A DNA stretch of 64,000 nucleotides from Takakia lepidozioides. Its lineage: Eukaryota > Streptophyta > Takakiopsida > Takakiales > Takakiaceae. The first letter of the stretch is position 1. Each line of letters opens with the position of its first letter. The notes under the pieces were generated by a model. It made no database searches and was not told the origin of the DNA. It worked only from the letters and a program-made list of their open reading frames with translations. The stretch spans positions 64,001 through 128,000 of the forward strand of contig CM060732.1 in the NCBI GenBank assembly GCA_030704615.1. The letters are read 5' to 3'. The position numbers and the translations under genes were made by a program. Of the stretch, positions 1 to 11,071 are shown in pieces.

Positions 1-292
1 CGTCACAGCCCACACAGCCAACACAGCCCGTCACAGTCGTCACAGCCCACACAGCCAACACAGCCCGTCACAGTCGTCACAGCCCACACAGCCAACACAG
101 CCCGTCACAGTCGTCACAGCCCACACAGCCGTCACAGCCCACACAGCCCACACAGCCGTCACAGCCCACACAGCCCGTCACAGTCGTCACAGCCCACACA
201 GCCCACACAGCCAGTCACAGCCCGGCACAGCCACACAGCCAGTCACAGCCCGACACAGCCAAACACAGCCAGTCACCGCTTGACACAGCTGT
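1..292. repeat. CACAGCC/GTCACAG heptamer-type tandem tract in the 5' LTR
   Basis: The stretch is built from CACAGCC words joined by short linkers such as CA, GT and CGT, giving CACACAGCC, GTCACAGCC and GTCACAGTC. The same tract lies in the 3' LTR (about 12228-12512) with a different unit number. Related tracts occur at 7718-7870, 22955-23225 and 52259-52331. Confidence 0.9.
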
Positions 293-922
293 CACGATAA
301 TAGGGAACGAAGAGTAGGACAGGGAACGACTGTGGGGAACAACACCTGTGAAGGGAACATGTTAATTCACATACGACGGTTAGAGAGGGAAACGGTTAGA
401 ACCGCGGATAGGAGGATAAAGGGAAAAACGGGGAATGATGAGGGGATGAGGATGATTATTATGATGGGAAGGAGGATTTCGGAGTGAGACGGGAGGGAAG
501 TCGGTGAGCACGATGAAGGAGGAAAGAGGATTAGTAGATGCTCGTTATATGCAAAGCTGTAGGGATATTGTAGAGGAGAATAGAGACACAATGGCTTCGG
601 CCTGATACCTGATAAATCATAATCTGATACTTATACGATACAATCACACTGTGTAGAGAGATCTGAGTGAAGCTGTGGATTGAATGGAGGAGTGAAGGAA
701 ACCGATAAATTGATGAAGCAAACTGATACTTAATTATCAATGGTAAGGTAGCTAAGATGAATGCGGAAAAGGAAACAAATAGGAAACACCCCCATGATAC
801 ACTAGCTGTAGGTCATGACTGATTGTTCTGCGCGGGCTGAGTACTTAGAGATTTCCAACTCTTCTATCTTGGAATTTCCGCCTCGGATAGCGAAGGGATG
901 GGTGAGTAAAAGCCGCGCGACA
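1..922 (+). repeat. 5' LTR of the Ty3 element (partial)
   Basis: Bases from about 292 to 922 match 12517-13142 almost base for base, and the part before that is a CACAGCC-type tandem tract as in the 3' LTR. The LTR ends in CA at 921-922, immediately before a PBS-like sequence. The first roughly 110 bases expected from the 3' LTR lie outside the window. Confidence 0.92.
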
Positions 923-1510
923 TTTGGCGACCGTACTGGGGACCTGGGACATGAACAACCAGATGTGACAGGCATCTGGTGGGATCATGGTGGTTGGACC
1001 ATTAAAGAATTTGAAGTGAATCAAATTCCCTGTGGAACGAAGGAAGAAAGATTGTCCAAACAATTCTTTCAAAGGTTCTTGGAATTGCCAGACGGATGTA
1101 AAGAAAATATTCTTAAACGAGTGCATGATGCTGATCCAGAATGGGGTCTGGAGAAAGGAGTGATAAAGATTTATCAGGTAGCCTGTAGAGGAAGAGCACG
1201 TTGGTTACCAACATTAGTTTATGTGATAGCGTTGCTATCCATTAAACGAGTAGAGTTTGAAGGCTGGGAAGAAAGAAAGGTGAATGTTTATACTCATATG
1301 CATGAAGAGCTTGTACTGGTAAAGAATTGGATTCCAAAGGATATTTTGTGGATCAAACTCACACCAAGAACAGCTTTTCAGACTTGTTTGCCATATGGTT
1401 ATATGGTAACGGAGACTTCAAGTATAGCCAAGGGTGCATTGAAGCTTGAAAGAAATCCAGGCATATACGAGAGATATTACAGAAGAGAGTTTTGGTTATT
1501 GCCACATTAA
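815..1510 (+). CDS. 5' leader/gag-region ORF of the Ty3 element (231 codons open)
   Basis: An open frame runs from an ATG inside the LTR (815), through the LTR end and PBS, to a stop at 1508-1510. The part after the PBS looks protein-like, with a WWDHGGW motif near residue 55 and a mix of charged and hydrophobic residues typical of a folded domain. I do not recognise the domain. By position it should be the N-terminal part of gag, or a separate leader ORF such as those of some Tat-lineage elements. The true start is unclear, because the ATG at 951 is out of frame and stops at once, so either initiation lies in the LTR or a start codon has been lost. Confidence 0.5.
   Translation: MTDCSARAEYLEISNSSILEFPPRIAKGWVSKSRATFGDRTGDLGHEQPDVTGIWWDHGGWTIKEFEVNQIPCGTKEERLSKQFFQRFLELPDGCKENILKRVHDADPEWGLEKGVIKIYQVACRGRARWLPTLVYVIALLSIKRVEFEGWEERKVNVYTHMHEELVLVKNWIPKDILWIKLTPRTAFQTCLPYGYMVTETSSIAKGALKLERNPGIYERYYRREFWLLPH
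925..943 (+). other. Putative tRNA primer-binding site
   Basis: TGGCGACCGTACTGGGGAC starts two bases after the LTR end. Beginning with TGG (the complement of tRNA CCA) at this position is what a minus-strand primer site requires. It resembles the PBS class of Tat/Athila-like Ty3 elements more than the common initiator-Met site. The exact tRNA is not assigned. Confidence 0.65.
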
Positions 1511-1531
1511 AAGAAATGAAAGACATGGGAC

Positions 1532-2770
1532 ATGAGTGATGAAAGAGAAGCTAGACGACAAAGATATTCATCAAAAAGAGAAAGCTATCTGAAAGCTAAT
1601 TATCCATATCTTTGGGAGAGAGGAATAGACATAGGGGAATCATCTGGACCTCTCACACCATCAAGATCAAAAAGTGCATCACCTATACCGGAAGAAACTA
1701 GAGTTGGATGCCACTCCTTCTGTTTCTTTGCAAGAAAGATTAAGGGAATTGGTACAGGAAGAAGATCAATCACGAGTGTGAAAGATCTGAGGTACATCTT
1801 GGATAAAAGACTTGACAGAAATCTTTGATAAGAGTTGGCATGGAACACCAAAAGCAGGAACTCCAGTTTCTGAAGCAGAAGATGAAGAAGGAGATGAGGA
1901 TGTGGCAGAGCCAACGGAGAGTTCAGACTCTCCAACACCATTACAGTGAGTTACATGAGTGAAGAAGAAACCCCAAGGGCAGAACTTGGAGGATGAAAAC
2001 AGAGAGAAGAAATTAGAAAGAGAAGAAGAATATAAGAAGTAGACCCAACAGCTGAGGTTGAGACTACAACCAGGACATCCCAACCCGTTGGACCTGGATC
2101 AAGTGGAGCACTTGGATCACAGGCCAACGAAGGTGTCGGCTCAGGGGGGATCAGGCGGGCTGCCTGGATCTGGCTCTGGGGGGGACAGGGAGTGTGGGAA
2201 GTAGTGCAACTGAAGCTGGGAATACTGTGAATATCGTGGGGCCAGAAGCAGGGAGTGCTCAAGGGCCACCACTTGGTGGAAGATCCACCACACAAAAACA
2301 ACAGGTCCAGAAGGACCAGCACCAGCAAGGGTGCCAGCACCTGTCAGTGGGCAGAAGGTAGGGCCACAGATGGCGTTACAACCAACACGGGCAAAACCAC
2401 CCTTTCCAATATATTCAGGAAAAGGGGATCCCGATGTACACATTAGCCAATTTGAGCACATGTGTATAGTGAACAATGAAGAAATGGCGATGATGCCAAG
2501 ATGAGACTGTTTTCCTTGTTCACTTATCAAGAAAGCAAGTGAATGGTATGCAAGATTCCCTGATAATCATTTCCTAACCTGGAATGGCTTGAATACAGCA
2601 TTTTCGAAATAGGTTCAGGACAAGTAAAACTGAGGATGAATGAAGTGTATGGAGTTTACAACAGCTGAAGCAGAAGAAGCATGAAACTGTTGAAGAGTAT
2701 ATGGAGAAGATGGAATGATGATGATGAAAAAGCTGGCTGCAGTACCAGCACCCCGGTTTACAGAAGACTT
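1532..2770 (+). pseudogene. Broken gag matrix/capsid region
   Basis: A 98-codon frame at 1532-1828 begins with a charged segment rich in Arg and Ser. Coding then moves between frames with several stops. Around 2430-2590, short pieces resemble a retrotransposon capsid, for example SEWYARFPD followed by TWNGL, which matches the WY..FP...TW..L pattern of Ty3 gag capsids. Acidic low-complexity sequence lies at 1850-1950. At least three frame changes are needed between 1532 and 2776, so no intact capsid can be made from this copy. Confidence 0.7.
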
Positions 2771-2775
2771 GGTTT

Positions 2776-3753
2776 GTGAGTGGACTAAGACCAGAGTTGC
2801 AGAAGAAAGTGGATATGTTACCCCATAATACAGTGGAGGAGGCATTTGAAACTGCAAACAGAATTGAGCAATTGGGAATGCTCAGGAGAGAGAAAAAGGA
2901 AGATGATGAGGACTCTGAAGATGAGTCAGATGAAGAAGAAGAGCAAGAACTAAAAAGAAAGAGTAAGAGAAAGGAAAAAAAGTTGAAGAGGGATAACTAT
3001 GAGAAAAGATTGGAAGAAATCTTGAAGAAGAAGTATGCCACAGAGGCTGCAACACATTGGAGGAAGGGTGTATGGTGTGCAAAGTGCCAGAATGAAGGCC
3101 ATACCACTACAGAATGCCACATGAAGGAGAAACACTGTACTATCTGTAAAATGGATAACCATTCTACTGAGAATTGTTACTACAACAGAAGGACAGCTGC
3201 AAGAGAACCTAGGCAAGTGAGGGTGCATCAGGTGCAGCCCCAGCCAAGAAGAAGAAGAAGCAATGATCAGGACCACTATGGTAGGTCTGGTGGTTATAAC
3301 AATGGCATGGAAGGGAGAGGTAATTCAAGAGGGAATTACCAAGGAAATTCCAGAGGCAACTATCAGGGTAATCCAAGGGGGAATTACCAGCCCGGGAATC
3401 AGGATTATAGAAATAATCCAAGACCAGACCAAGGGCGAGGACCCAATGGTGAAGAGCTATGTTACTATTGTAATCAGCCAGGACATCGCAAGGCAGCCTG
3501 TTCATTCTGGATAAGACACCAGAATGAGATGAGAGCTCCTGTGAATGAGGGCCCAGTGGTGGCAGCTCACATGGTTAGGCCATGTGTTGTACCAGAAGTA
3601 AGTACAATGATAGTAACAAGAAGTAAAGCCAAACTAATACCTCCAGTAGTAGAAGAGGAAGAAGATGAGACTGGAAGTGGCAATGATATGCCTGAAGATG
3701 AAGAGACTTGGAAGATGAGAAGGAACTGCACAAGGAAGTGGCAGATACTATAA
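2776..3753 (+). CDS. gag: Gag C-terminal/nucleocapsid region with three CCHC zinc knuckles
   Basis: The 325-codon frame has no proper ATG and continues the broken capsid from upstream. In order it holds the end of the capsid, a very acidic then Lys-rich stretch (about residues 40-75), two adjacent zinc knuckles of the form C-x2-C-x4-H-x4-C at about 101-114 and 121-134, an Arg-rich linker, a block of RGNYQGN-like repeats (about 183-204), and a third knuckle at about 229-242. Most plant Ty3 gags have one or two knuckles. The tail is acidic. It binds the element's RNA in the virus-like particle. The frame ends at 3753, and the following 300 bases carry acidic coding in another frame. Confidence 0.85.
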   Translation: MSGLRPELQKKVDMLPHNTVEEAFETANRIEQLGMLRREKKEDDEDSEDESDEEEEQELKRKSKRKEKKLKRDNYEKRLEEILKKKYATEAATHWRKGVWCAKCQNEGHTTTECHMKEKHCTICKMDNHSTENCYYNRRTAAREPRQVRVHQVQPQPRRRRSNDQDHYGRSGGYNNGMEGRGNSRGNYQGNSRGNYQGNPRGNYQPGNQDYRNNPRPDQGRGPNGEELCYYCNQPGHRKAACSFWIRHQNEMRAPVNEGPVVAAHMVRPCVVPEVSTMIVTRSKAKLIPPVVEEEEDETGSGNDMPEDEETWKMRRNCTRKWQIL

Positions 3754-4059
3754 GGGAAATGCAAAAGAGTACTGATATTCCTGTGGCAGATTCCTCTGAT
3801 TCGGATGGAGAAAAAGAGGGGAGTGAGGAAGAAAGGAAAAAAAAAGAGATGCAGACATGCAAAGTAATGAAGAGACTTTGGCTGAAGTAATATGTCAGAC
3901 CAAAGCAGAAATTACCATTGGACAGCTATTAGCTGTGGCACCTTATTGTAGGCACAGGCTGTATCAGGCAATCAATCGAATTGCCCAAGAGACAGGAAAC
4001 ACAGACCTGAACAGCAAGGTGACCAGTTATAATGTGAAGCCGAAGGGCGAGAACCAGTC

Positions 4060-4605
4060 ATGGACTTTGATGATTCTATGCCAGTAATCCAATTGAGAAT
4101 TGGAAGCACAGAACTAACTGATGTACTGATAGATGGTGGTTCTGGAGTAAATATCATGACAGACCAATTAAGGAAGAAGCTTGGTCTAAGTAACATGAAA
4201 CCAGCCCCATTTACAGTAACAATGGCAGATCAAAGAAGTGTACAGCCATTGGGATTAATAAGAGGAGTTAAGATACAGATACAGAAAATGATCTTTATGA
4301 TCACAGTAACTGTATTAAAAATGGATGAAGTCATGGAGGCTTACTCCTTATTATTGGGACGTCCGTGGCTGAAACAGGCCAGGGTATTCCATGACTGGAA
4401 TTCTCAGTTACTAACTGTGCATAATGGGATGCACGAGATACAAATTACCACAAAGAAATCTAGTAGATTACCTGCTACAAGAAGACCTCGAGGAGTCAGA
4501 GAGTATGACTGGAGAGAGGAGGACTGGATGAGGAGCAGGAAGCTACCCTATTTGCTGCACACCCAGAGTGGGAGCAGGTTGCAGAGATGCGGCTGGAAAG
4601 CCTAA
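4060..4605 (+). CDS. Ty3 aspartic protease region
   Basis: The 181-codon frame carries the retropepsin active-site motif in its plant Ty3 form, LIDGGSGVNIM, with the catalytic Asp at about residue 25. A hydrophobic strand and the LLLGRPWL motif (about residues 97-104) follow, typical of plant Ty3 proteases before the RT. The enzyme would cut the Gag-Pol precursor. The frame closes at 4605, and the linker to the RT (4606-4831) is broken by frame changes. Confidence in the family is high; activity of this copy is doubtful. Confidence 0.85.
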   Translation: MDFDDSMPVIQLRIGSTELTDVLIDGGSGVNIMTDQLRKKLGLSNMKPAPFTVTMADQRSVQPLGLIRGVKIQIQKMIFMITVTVLKMDEVMEAYSLLLGRPWLKQARVFHDWNSQLLTVHNGMHEIQITTKKSSRLPATRRPRGVREYDWREEDWMRSRKLPYLLHTQSGSRLQRCGWKA

Positions 4606-4831
4606 GTTGTTTGAGAGGTATCTGCTGTGGTGTAGTGACAGCAACACCAACTGAAGAAGGAAACCAGCATTTACCCATCACATTTCTATGAAGAAAGAGA
4701 AGGAGAGAAATAGAAATCCTAGAAGAACCAGCCACTGTGAGCTTACAGGATGAAGTGGTGACTGGTTGGACAATCACAGCTGATGAGCAGGTGAGAGAAG
4801 TAAATGTGGGAACTCAGGAGGAACCGAGAGG

Positions 4832-5667
4832 ATGGTGAAAGTAGGAGCTGATTTGGAGCCGGAATTCTTCGAAGAAGCTAAAAGCTTGTTCATCAAATAC
4901 AGAGATGTATTTGCTTGGAGCTATGAGGATCTAAAAGGGATACCACCTGAAGTCTGTCAGCATAAAATTGAACTGGAACCAGGGTCAGTACCAATCAAGC
5001 AGGCGAGGTATAGAATGAATCCCAACTACGCACAGAAGGTTGGAGAAGAGATAAAGAAGTTGGCTGAGGCTAAGTTTATATACCCAATAGAGTATACAAC
5101 TTGGTTGTCACCCATTGTTATAGTTCCCAAGAAGAATGGCAAACTAAGAGTATGTGTGAACTATAAGAAGCTGAATGCTTGTACGAAGAAAGATCCTTTC
5201 CCTTTGCCATTCACAGAAGCAGTATTAGACACTGTGGCAGGCCATGAGATGTACTCATTCATGGATGGCTTCAGTGGTTATAATCAAGTGCAAGTGGCAG
5301 AAGAAGACCAAGGGAAAACAGCTTTCATCACAGACTGGGGGGCTTATGCATACAAAGTCATGCCCTTTGGACTTTGTAATGCACCAGCGACCTTTCAGAG
5401 AGTGATAAGTGAATCTTTTCATGAGTATCTGGATGATTTCATGCAGGTATTTTGGATGATTTCAGTGTGTACAGCTCTAAGAATGAGCACTTGCATAAAT
5501 TGGAGTTATGCCTGGCCAGATGCAGGATGAGAGGTCTGGGCTTGAATCCAGAGAAGTGTACTTTCTGTGTGAACTCAGGGGTGCTTCTGGGACACATTGT
5601 GTGTAAGAAGGGACTCCTGTGGATCCCAGGAAGACAGAGTCCATTAAAGTCTCTCCACCACCAGTGA
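4832..5667 (+). pseudogene. pol: Ty3 reverse transcriptase, frameshifted in the catalytic region
   Basis: The frame at 4832-5530 contains RT fingers and palm: a KKNGKLRVCVNYKKLN motif, the FMDGFSGYNQ block with the first catalytic Asp, and the MPFGLCNAPATFQR motif. Just before the second catalytic motif (about 5450) the frame is lost by one base in a T run. The catalytic LDD-type motif and the following RT segment continue in another frame at 5452-5667. The thumb/connection follows in a third frame at 5619-5972. The copy therefore cannot make a complete RT without recoding or correction. Confidence 0.9.
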
Positions 5668-6444
5668 ATGTTAAGAGTTTAAGGAGATTCCTTGGGCAAA
5701 CCAGTTATTACAGAAGATTTGTCAAAAGGTATGCACAAATAGCAGCACCATTGAGCAAGCTTCTGAAGAAAGATGCAGTGTTTGCATGGACAGCTGAATG
5801 TCAACAGGCGTTTGAGGAACTTACACTGTCAGTAACAACTACACCTGTGCTGATTAACCCCTCACTGGCATGTAGTATTTCATGTTCACTGCGATGCATC
5901 AGGAGAAGCGTTGGGAGCGGTGTTAGCCCAGAATGTTACAGGGAATATAGATTCACCTGTGTACTATGCTAGCCGGTTGATGAACAGTGCTGAGAGGAAC
6001 TATAGCACAACGGAAAGAGAAGCATTGGCAATGATCTATGCAGTGAAGAAATTCAGGCATTACCTATTGGGAAGAAAGTTTATGTTTTATGTGGATCACC
6101 AGGCTCTGATATATCTGGTGAACAAACCTTTGATAAGTGGAAGGATAGCGAGGTGGTTAATAATCTTGCATGAGTTTGAGTTCGAGGTTATTTACAAGCC
6201 TGGCCGTTTGCATCTTGTGGCAGATCATTTGTCACGACTAACAACAGGAGAGGCCGCCACAGGAGTGGACGATCAGTTACCTGATGCGAGTTTATTTGTA
6301 ATGGAGGTGCAAGGAAGTGCAGATGAATGGTTAGATTGGCAGTGGCCAATCAGATACTACCTTGCTCATGGTCAGTGCCCACCTAGTTATGGTAAGGAGC
6401 AGAGGAAGAGAATGCTATCAAAGCTTTACCTTATACTATGGTAG
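5619..6444 (+). pseudogene. pol: RT connection and RNase H of the Ty3 element
   Basis: The frame at 5619-5972 includes the RRFLGQTSYYRRFV motif, which is the RT thumb/connection of Ty3 elements. After a frame change the RNase H domain runs in 5911-6444, with a YYASRLMNSAERNYSTTERE segment, the FYVDHQAL motif, and the ARW....LHEFEFEV...GR..LVADHLSR end typical of plant Ty3 RNase H. RNase H removes the RNA strand during cDNA synthesis. The segment overlaps the integrase frame by a few bases. Confidence 0.88.
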
Positions 6445-7390
6445 GAAGCAGAATGTATAAGTTAGGACCTGATGGAGTACTAAAACGATGCTTGTACCAC
6501 CATGAAGTAAATAAAGTCTTGGAGGAAGTTCATAAAGGAGTGGCTGGAGGTCATTTTGGAGAAGAGACTACCAGTAGAAAGATACTACTCGCAGGATACT
6601 GGTGGCCTACTTTGTTCAAAGATGTACATGAGTATTGTCAGAAGTGTGATGAATGTCAGAGGCTAGGACCTTTGCAGAGATCTGGAAGAATGGCCTTGCA
6701 TCCTACAATGCCTACGGAACCATTTCAGAAATGGGGACTAGACTTTGTTGGACCAATTAATCCACCATCCAAGAATACACAAAACAGGTACATAATTACA
6801 GCCACTGATTATACTACAAAGTGGGTGGAAGCTAAAGCTTTGAGGGACAACACAGCCAAGTCCACAGCAAGGTTCCTGTACGAGAACATACTTACACGAT
6901 TTGGATGTCCCTTAGAATTTATCAGTGATCAAGGAAGTCACTTCATGAATGAGACCATTGAGTTATTGACTAAAGAGTTTATGATTGTGCATAGAAAGAG
7001 TAAACATATTACCCACAGGGTAATGGACAGGCAGAGGCTACCAACAAAATACTATGTACTATCTTGGCTAAGATAGTCAATGCAAACAGAACGGATTGGG
7101 ATACAAAGCTGCTGACAGCTTTATGGTCATACAGGACTTCATATAAAGTCACCACAAAGTATACACCATTCCAATTAGTTTATGGTATGGAAGCCTTACT
7201 TCCAGTGGAATTCCTGTTACCTACCATGAGAACGGAGTGGGGAAAAAGAATGGAATTGCAAGACTCCATCAAGGTCAGGAAACATGAATTATACCATGTG
7301 GAAGAAGTACGTGCTGATGCAGCTGATAATATGACCAGAATTCAGATGAAGCGAAGGAACAGTTTGATGAAGGCAATTAAAGACTTTTAA
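6438..7390 (+). pseudogene. int: Ty3 integrase zinc-binding and core domains, frameshifted
   Basis: The frame at 6438-7076 holds an HHCC-type zinc-binding segment (H..H...GHFG....T...I...YWWPT......C..C..CQ) and the integrase core, with WGLDFVGP (first catalytic Asp) and FISDQGSHF (second catalytic Asp). The frame is lost just before the conserved region expected to hold the catalytic Glu (about 7000-7060). It resumes at 7064-7390 with a WSYRTSYK..T..TPFQLVYG.EA segment diagnostic of Ty3 integrases. This domain joins the cDNA to target DNA; this copy is interrupted. Confidence 0.9.
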
Positions 7391-7398
7391 AGGGGGAT

Positions 7399-7791
7399 TT
7401 GGTTCTATGGTTGCAGAAGAAAGGAAAGATTCAAGCTTCTAAGCTTAAATCACCATGGAAAGGACCTTATGTCATACAAAAGATGTATGATAACAACACA
7501 GCCATGTTACAAACCATTAACAAAGAAATGCTGGGAAGAGTCAATGCAAATAAGTTGAAGGGGTACAGTGGTATCCATGACAAACCCCTGCAGCATGATT
7601 TGCATGTTGAACCGCAAGAGCAGTCACGGGCTGCACCAGTGTTACGAACGGAGTATGGAACACTTGTCGCTAGGCCCAGTATATATGACCGGGGTGGGCA
7701 AAACAAACGTGCCTATCACAGCCCATCACGGCGTGACACAGCCTATCACAGCCCCATCAGACACAGCCTATCACAGCCCGTCACGACGTGA
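7399..7791 (+). CDS. Integrase C-terminal region running into tandem repeats
   Basis: The first half (to about 7570) matches the GPY/F-like C-terminal module of Ty3 integrases: a basic segment, then SPWKGPYVI and N-x-NKLKGY motifs. From about 7690 the frame enters CACAGCC-type repeats and encodes a repetitive Tyr-His-Ser-Pro tail to 7791. No chromodomain is visible. The repeats resemble those in the LTR, so the pol end may have been extended or replaced by them. Confidence 0.75.
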   Translation: MVLWLQKKGKIQASKLKSPWKGPYVIQKMYDNNTAMLQTINKEMLGRVNANKLKGYSGIHDKPLQHDLHVEPQEQSRAAPVLRTEYGTLVARPSIYDRGGQNKRAYHSPSRRDTAYHSPIRHSLSQPVTT

Positions 7792-7870
7792 CACAGCCTA
7801 TCACAACCTACCGCAGCGTGTCACAGTATCACAGCTTACACAGTGACACAGCCTGTCACAGCTCAACACA
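7718..7870. repeat. CACAGCC-type tandem tract after pol
   Basis: About ten copies of CACAGCC words occur with linkers such as TAT and CGTGA. The tract lies at the boundary between the pol region and the 3' coding block. The linkers differ from those in the LTR tracts. Confidence 0.85.
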
Positions 7871-8315
7871 GCCTACTAAAGTTACACGATCCATAGAATC
7901 AGTGACAAGTGGACACATAAAAACTTCAGGAAAATGGCTGGAAACGGAAATTAATTTAAAAATAGACACGTGGAGGTCAGGGTGCGACACACAGCAGAGA
8001 ATGAAGTGCAAGGACAGGTGTCAAAAGAAAGAGGACAAGAACGGCCGTCAAAAGGGATGAAAGGCGGGCCCATTAATGAATACGGAAAAAGGGAAACAGA
8101 CGAACGGCAAGTACAGAAAAACTGAATTCATGTCGCATGTGTGATCCTAGTGGACTATCCAACAGGGAAAGTCCACTAAAGAAGATAAAAGTTAAAATCC
8201 AGTCACAGCGGATACCAGAGAAAATGATCAAGAAAATGGAGGGAAATTAAGCGCAAGAGGCGGCGTCGTTCTGAGTAACGGGCGTCTCGACAGGACAGGC
8301 CATAAATGCTATAAC

Positions 8316-9249
8316 TTGGAAACTATGGAGGAACTAACAGACTATACGCTCGCAATATTACTTACGCAATGGCAGAGACACGAAACGAAAGAGCAGAGCT
8401 TTTCTCTTGAACAATGCTTGCAAGCCCCGCAGGCTTACAAGAGATTACCCATAGCTTTCTGCGGCAACCATACGTTTCTGCTTTGTGCACTACAGGCATT
8501 CCTGCAGTGTTACAGCCAAAGCAGCAGTTCTGTGAGTCTAAGATGAAGAGAGTGAGAGGAATGGAGGAAATCAGGGTGAAGAGCACCACAATTCTGCAAC
8601 AAACGATGGCTACCCCACAGCGATATAAAGATACTGAAGGAGCTGAGATTGGAAGGATTGCAAAGCATGGATTGGACACTACACCATAGACAGTACATGT
8701 TACAATTTTTGCAGAACTTTGAGCCAAAGACAGGAACAACAACGGTGAAGGGAGTTGAATTAATGATTACTCCCCTATACCTCCAGCAATTGTTTCGATT
8801 GCCAGCAGGTCATGTGTATGTGGAGGAACACAGGGAAAGACTGCAAATAGGGGATTTATTCCAAGAAGGGAGTTTCTTTAAAAAACTCAGGGTTATGCTG
8901 TACCAAAGCTGTGTACCCAGGGTTAAAAGACATAGGCCAAGTATTGAACGTTCTGATTGCCCTGAAACAGAACCAACAATATTTGAGCAGATCCTTCACA
9001 GAGGAAATCCTCAAAGGCTTGAAGGGACAAGAGGTACCATGGGCGGACATAATGTACAACGCACTGGTAGAGGAGATGAAAGCAGGTACTACCGCAAAAT
9101 CTCCTATCATAGTGTCTGGCCCAATCATTGCTCAAATAATCCTTGATTCTGGCATACTTAATGCACAAGAAAGGAAGGAAATGGGAGTGTTTGAGCCAGA
9201 ACAACTGCAATGGAAGAGCAAGGCTCTTCACACAGTGAGGGTGGACTAG
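8316..9249 (+). pseudogene. 3' ORF of the Ty3 element, N-terminal part, unknown function
   Basis: Bases 7871-8315 hold no convincing gene. From 8316 coding-like sequence runs in changing frames. A segment beginning near 8649 (HHRQYMLQFLQNFEP) continues in another frame from about 8905 to a stop at 9249, with long helical-looking stretches. I do not recognise any domain, and it is not part of pol. Its position between integrase and the 3' LTR is where env-like or other extra ORFs of plant Ty3 elements lie, but no signal peptide or clear envelope feature is visible. Confidence 0.55.
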
Positions 9250-9323
9250 CAGCACAACCCGAGACTAAGAGGCAGAGAAGGGAAAGACTGTAGTGGCGGA
9301 TCCACTGGCTTCACGGATTCCGC

Positions 9324-10959
9324 ATGATAATGTTTCCCAAGCTCATGACCAGGAAGGGGCACAGCAGCACAAAAGAATGTTATTACTGGAAGCAGGACCT
9401 TCAGAGAGGGAGGAAGAAAGTTACTTCTGCATCACAACCAACACAGCCACTTGAACGACTTGTCACAAGGTCACAAGTTATCCATGCAGCTCAACCCGAA
9501 ATAATTGATTTGGAAAGTGAAGGGATAGATATTCCAACTACAGAACAGATAGTGGCAGAAATAGAGAAAGGGGACCTTCTCTATGAATATTCTGGTCTGG
9601 TCAAGCAGACAGAAATCCCAGAGGTGCAACAGTTGCCCAAGAAATCCTGAGGTACATATAATGCACACACCTGTGTCGGAGGTACCACAGGCGGAAGGCC
9701 ATGACACTGTAGCACCGGTCATAAATGAAGTAGTTCAGGAAGAAAATCCGGTGGGACAATGGTCTGAATGGTTAGTGAGACATCATACTGTTGAAGATCA
9801 AGAGGAACAGCAGCAACCTCACCATGATGACCCTCAACAGGCAATGCTGATGAGTTCCATAGGCAGGACACTTAATTTGTTGGGGACTTATGTCAAAACC
9901 CATGTTCCAATTACCCAATTGACAGCCTTGAAAGAAGAACTCAGGAAGGAGTTTGAGGCTCGACTTGCCACTGAGTGTGCAAACAAGGTCGATGAAGAGG
10001 TCACTCTCAAGATGAAGCAGGACTTGGCCAATACAGAAATGGCTTTGCAATTGGCCAAGCAACAATTGATTGAGGCAGGCCTCGCGCAAGACCAGTTGCA
10101 CGAAGCACATAAGCAACAGCTATACCAAATGCAGGTGCAGCATGAAAGCAAGTTGCAAGAACTGAATGCACTACATACGGAGTTGCAGACAGTGCATAAC
10201 AGGATGGCGATACAATGCGCTACATTTACAACTATGCTTGACCAATCAACAAAAGAAACAGTCAAGCGGAAAAATGTACAGAAGAAGAGAATGTGGAGCA
10301 AATGAAGCTCATTGTCGATATGAAGAATACAATCTGTCGCAATGAAGATACTTTCAAGCAATACAGGCAGATGGAAGCTGAGCAAGAGAAATACATCGTG
10401 GAGTTGCAACAAACCATCGTGGCCAATAGAAATGAAATCGCGGTCAGTAACAAGGCTTCGAAAGAAGCCAATAATCTACTTGCTGCCTATGCGCAATTGG
10501 TTGAGCCACAGGCGAAGCGCATGAAGGCTTTACAACAGCAGTTGGAATTGTATAAGCTAAGAGAGGAGCAAACTCTCAGGGGAACCACAAGCAGCTTGGT
10601 GGATAACAGCCTTATGCAGGTCTGGTTAGCACAAGGGCCAGTAGAAGGCAAAGCCCCACGGAAGCTCACCCAAAGAGATGAATGAGCTTAGACTGCAGGT
10701 GCAGAACATTGCCACAACTACTATAGACAATGTCTATAGTAGGATAGCAGAGTTACAAGAGGATGTAGACGGACTCCAGACTCAAGTGGAAGACCTCACT
10801 TCAAACATCGACCAAAGAGTCTATATCCCTCAGGAACAGCTAATGGCTTCTTATTTGCAAGCCAGAACTCTGGCTTTTCAGTCTTCACAGGAGGTGCAGG
10901 AGATGCCAATGGTACAGGAACCAGTACCACCACCACCACAACAGTCAGTGTACCAGTAG
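9324..10959 (+). pseudogene. 3' ORF of the Ty3 element, coiled-coil part, unknown function
   Basis: Three consecutive frames (9583-10305, 10293-10685, 10678-10959) together encode about 450 residues. They are dominated by Gln/Glu/Leu/Lys heptad-like sequence, for example ELRKEFEARLATECANK, with a short Pro run near the end. This is typical of long coiled coils. Each frame ends just inside the next, so small indels or recoding separate them. A 9324-9650 frame precedes them. The product could be a structural protein; no enzyme motif is seen. Confidence 0.6.
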
Positions 10960-11071
10960 CTGAACCTGTGGTTACTACAACCCACACCACAGCCACCCAC
11001 AGCCGGAGGTATGGGGCAATGCAGCTTTTAACCCACCTAAAACTCCAGCTGCCAGGGAGTACAGTAGGGCT

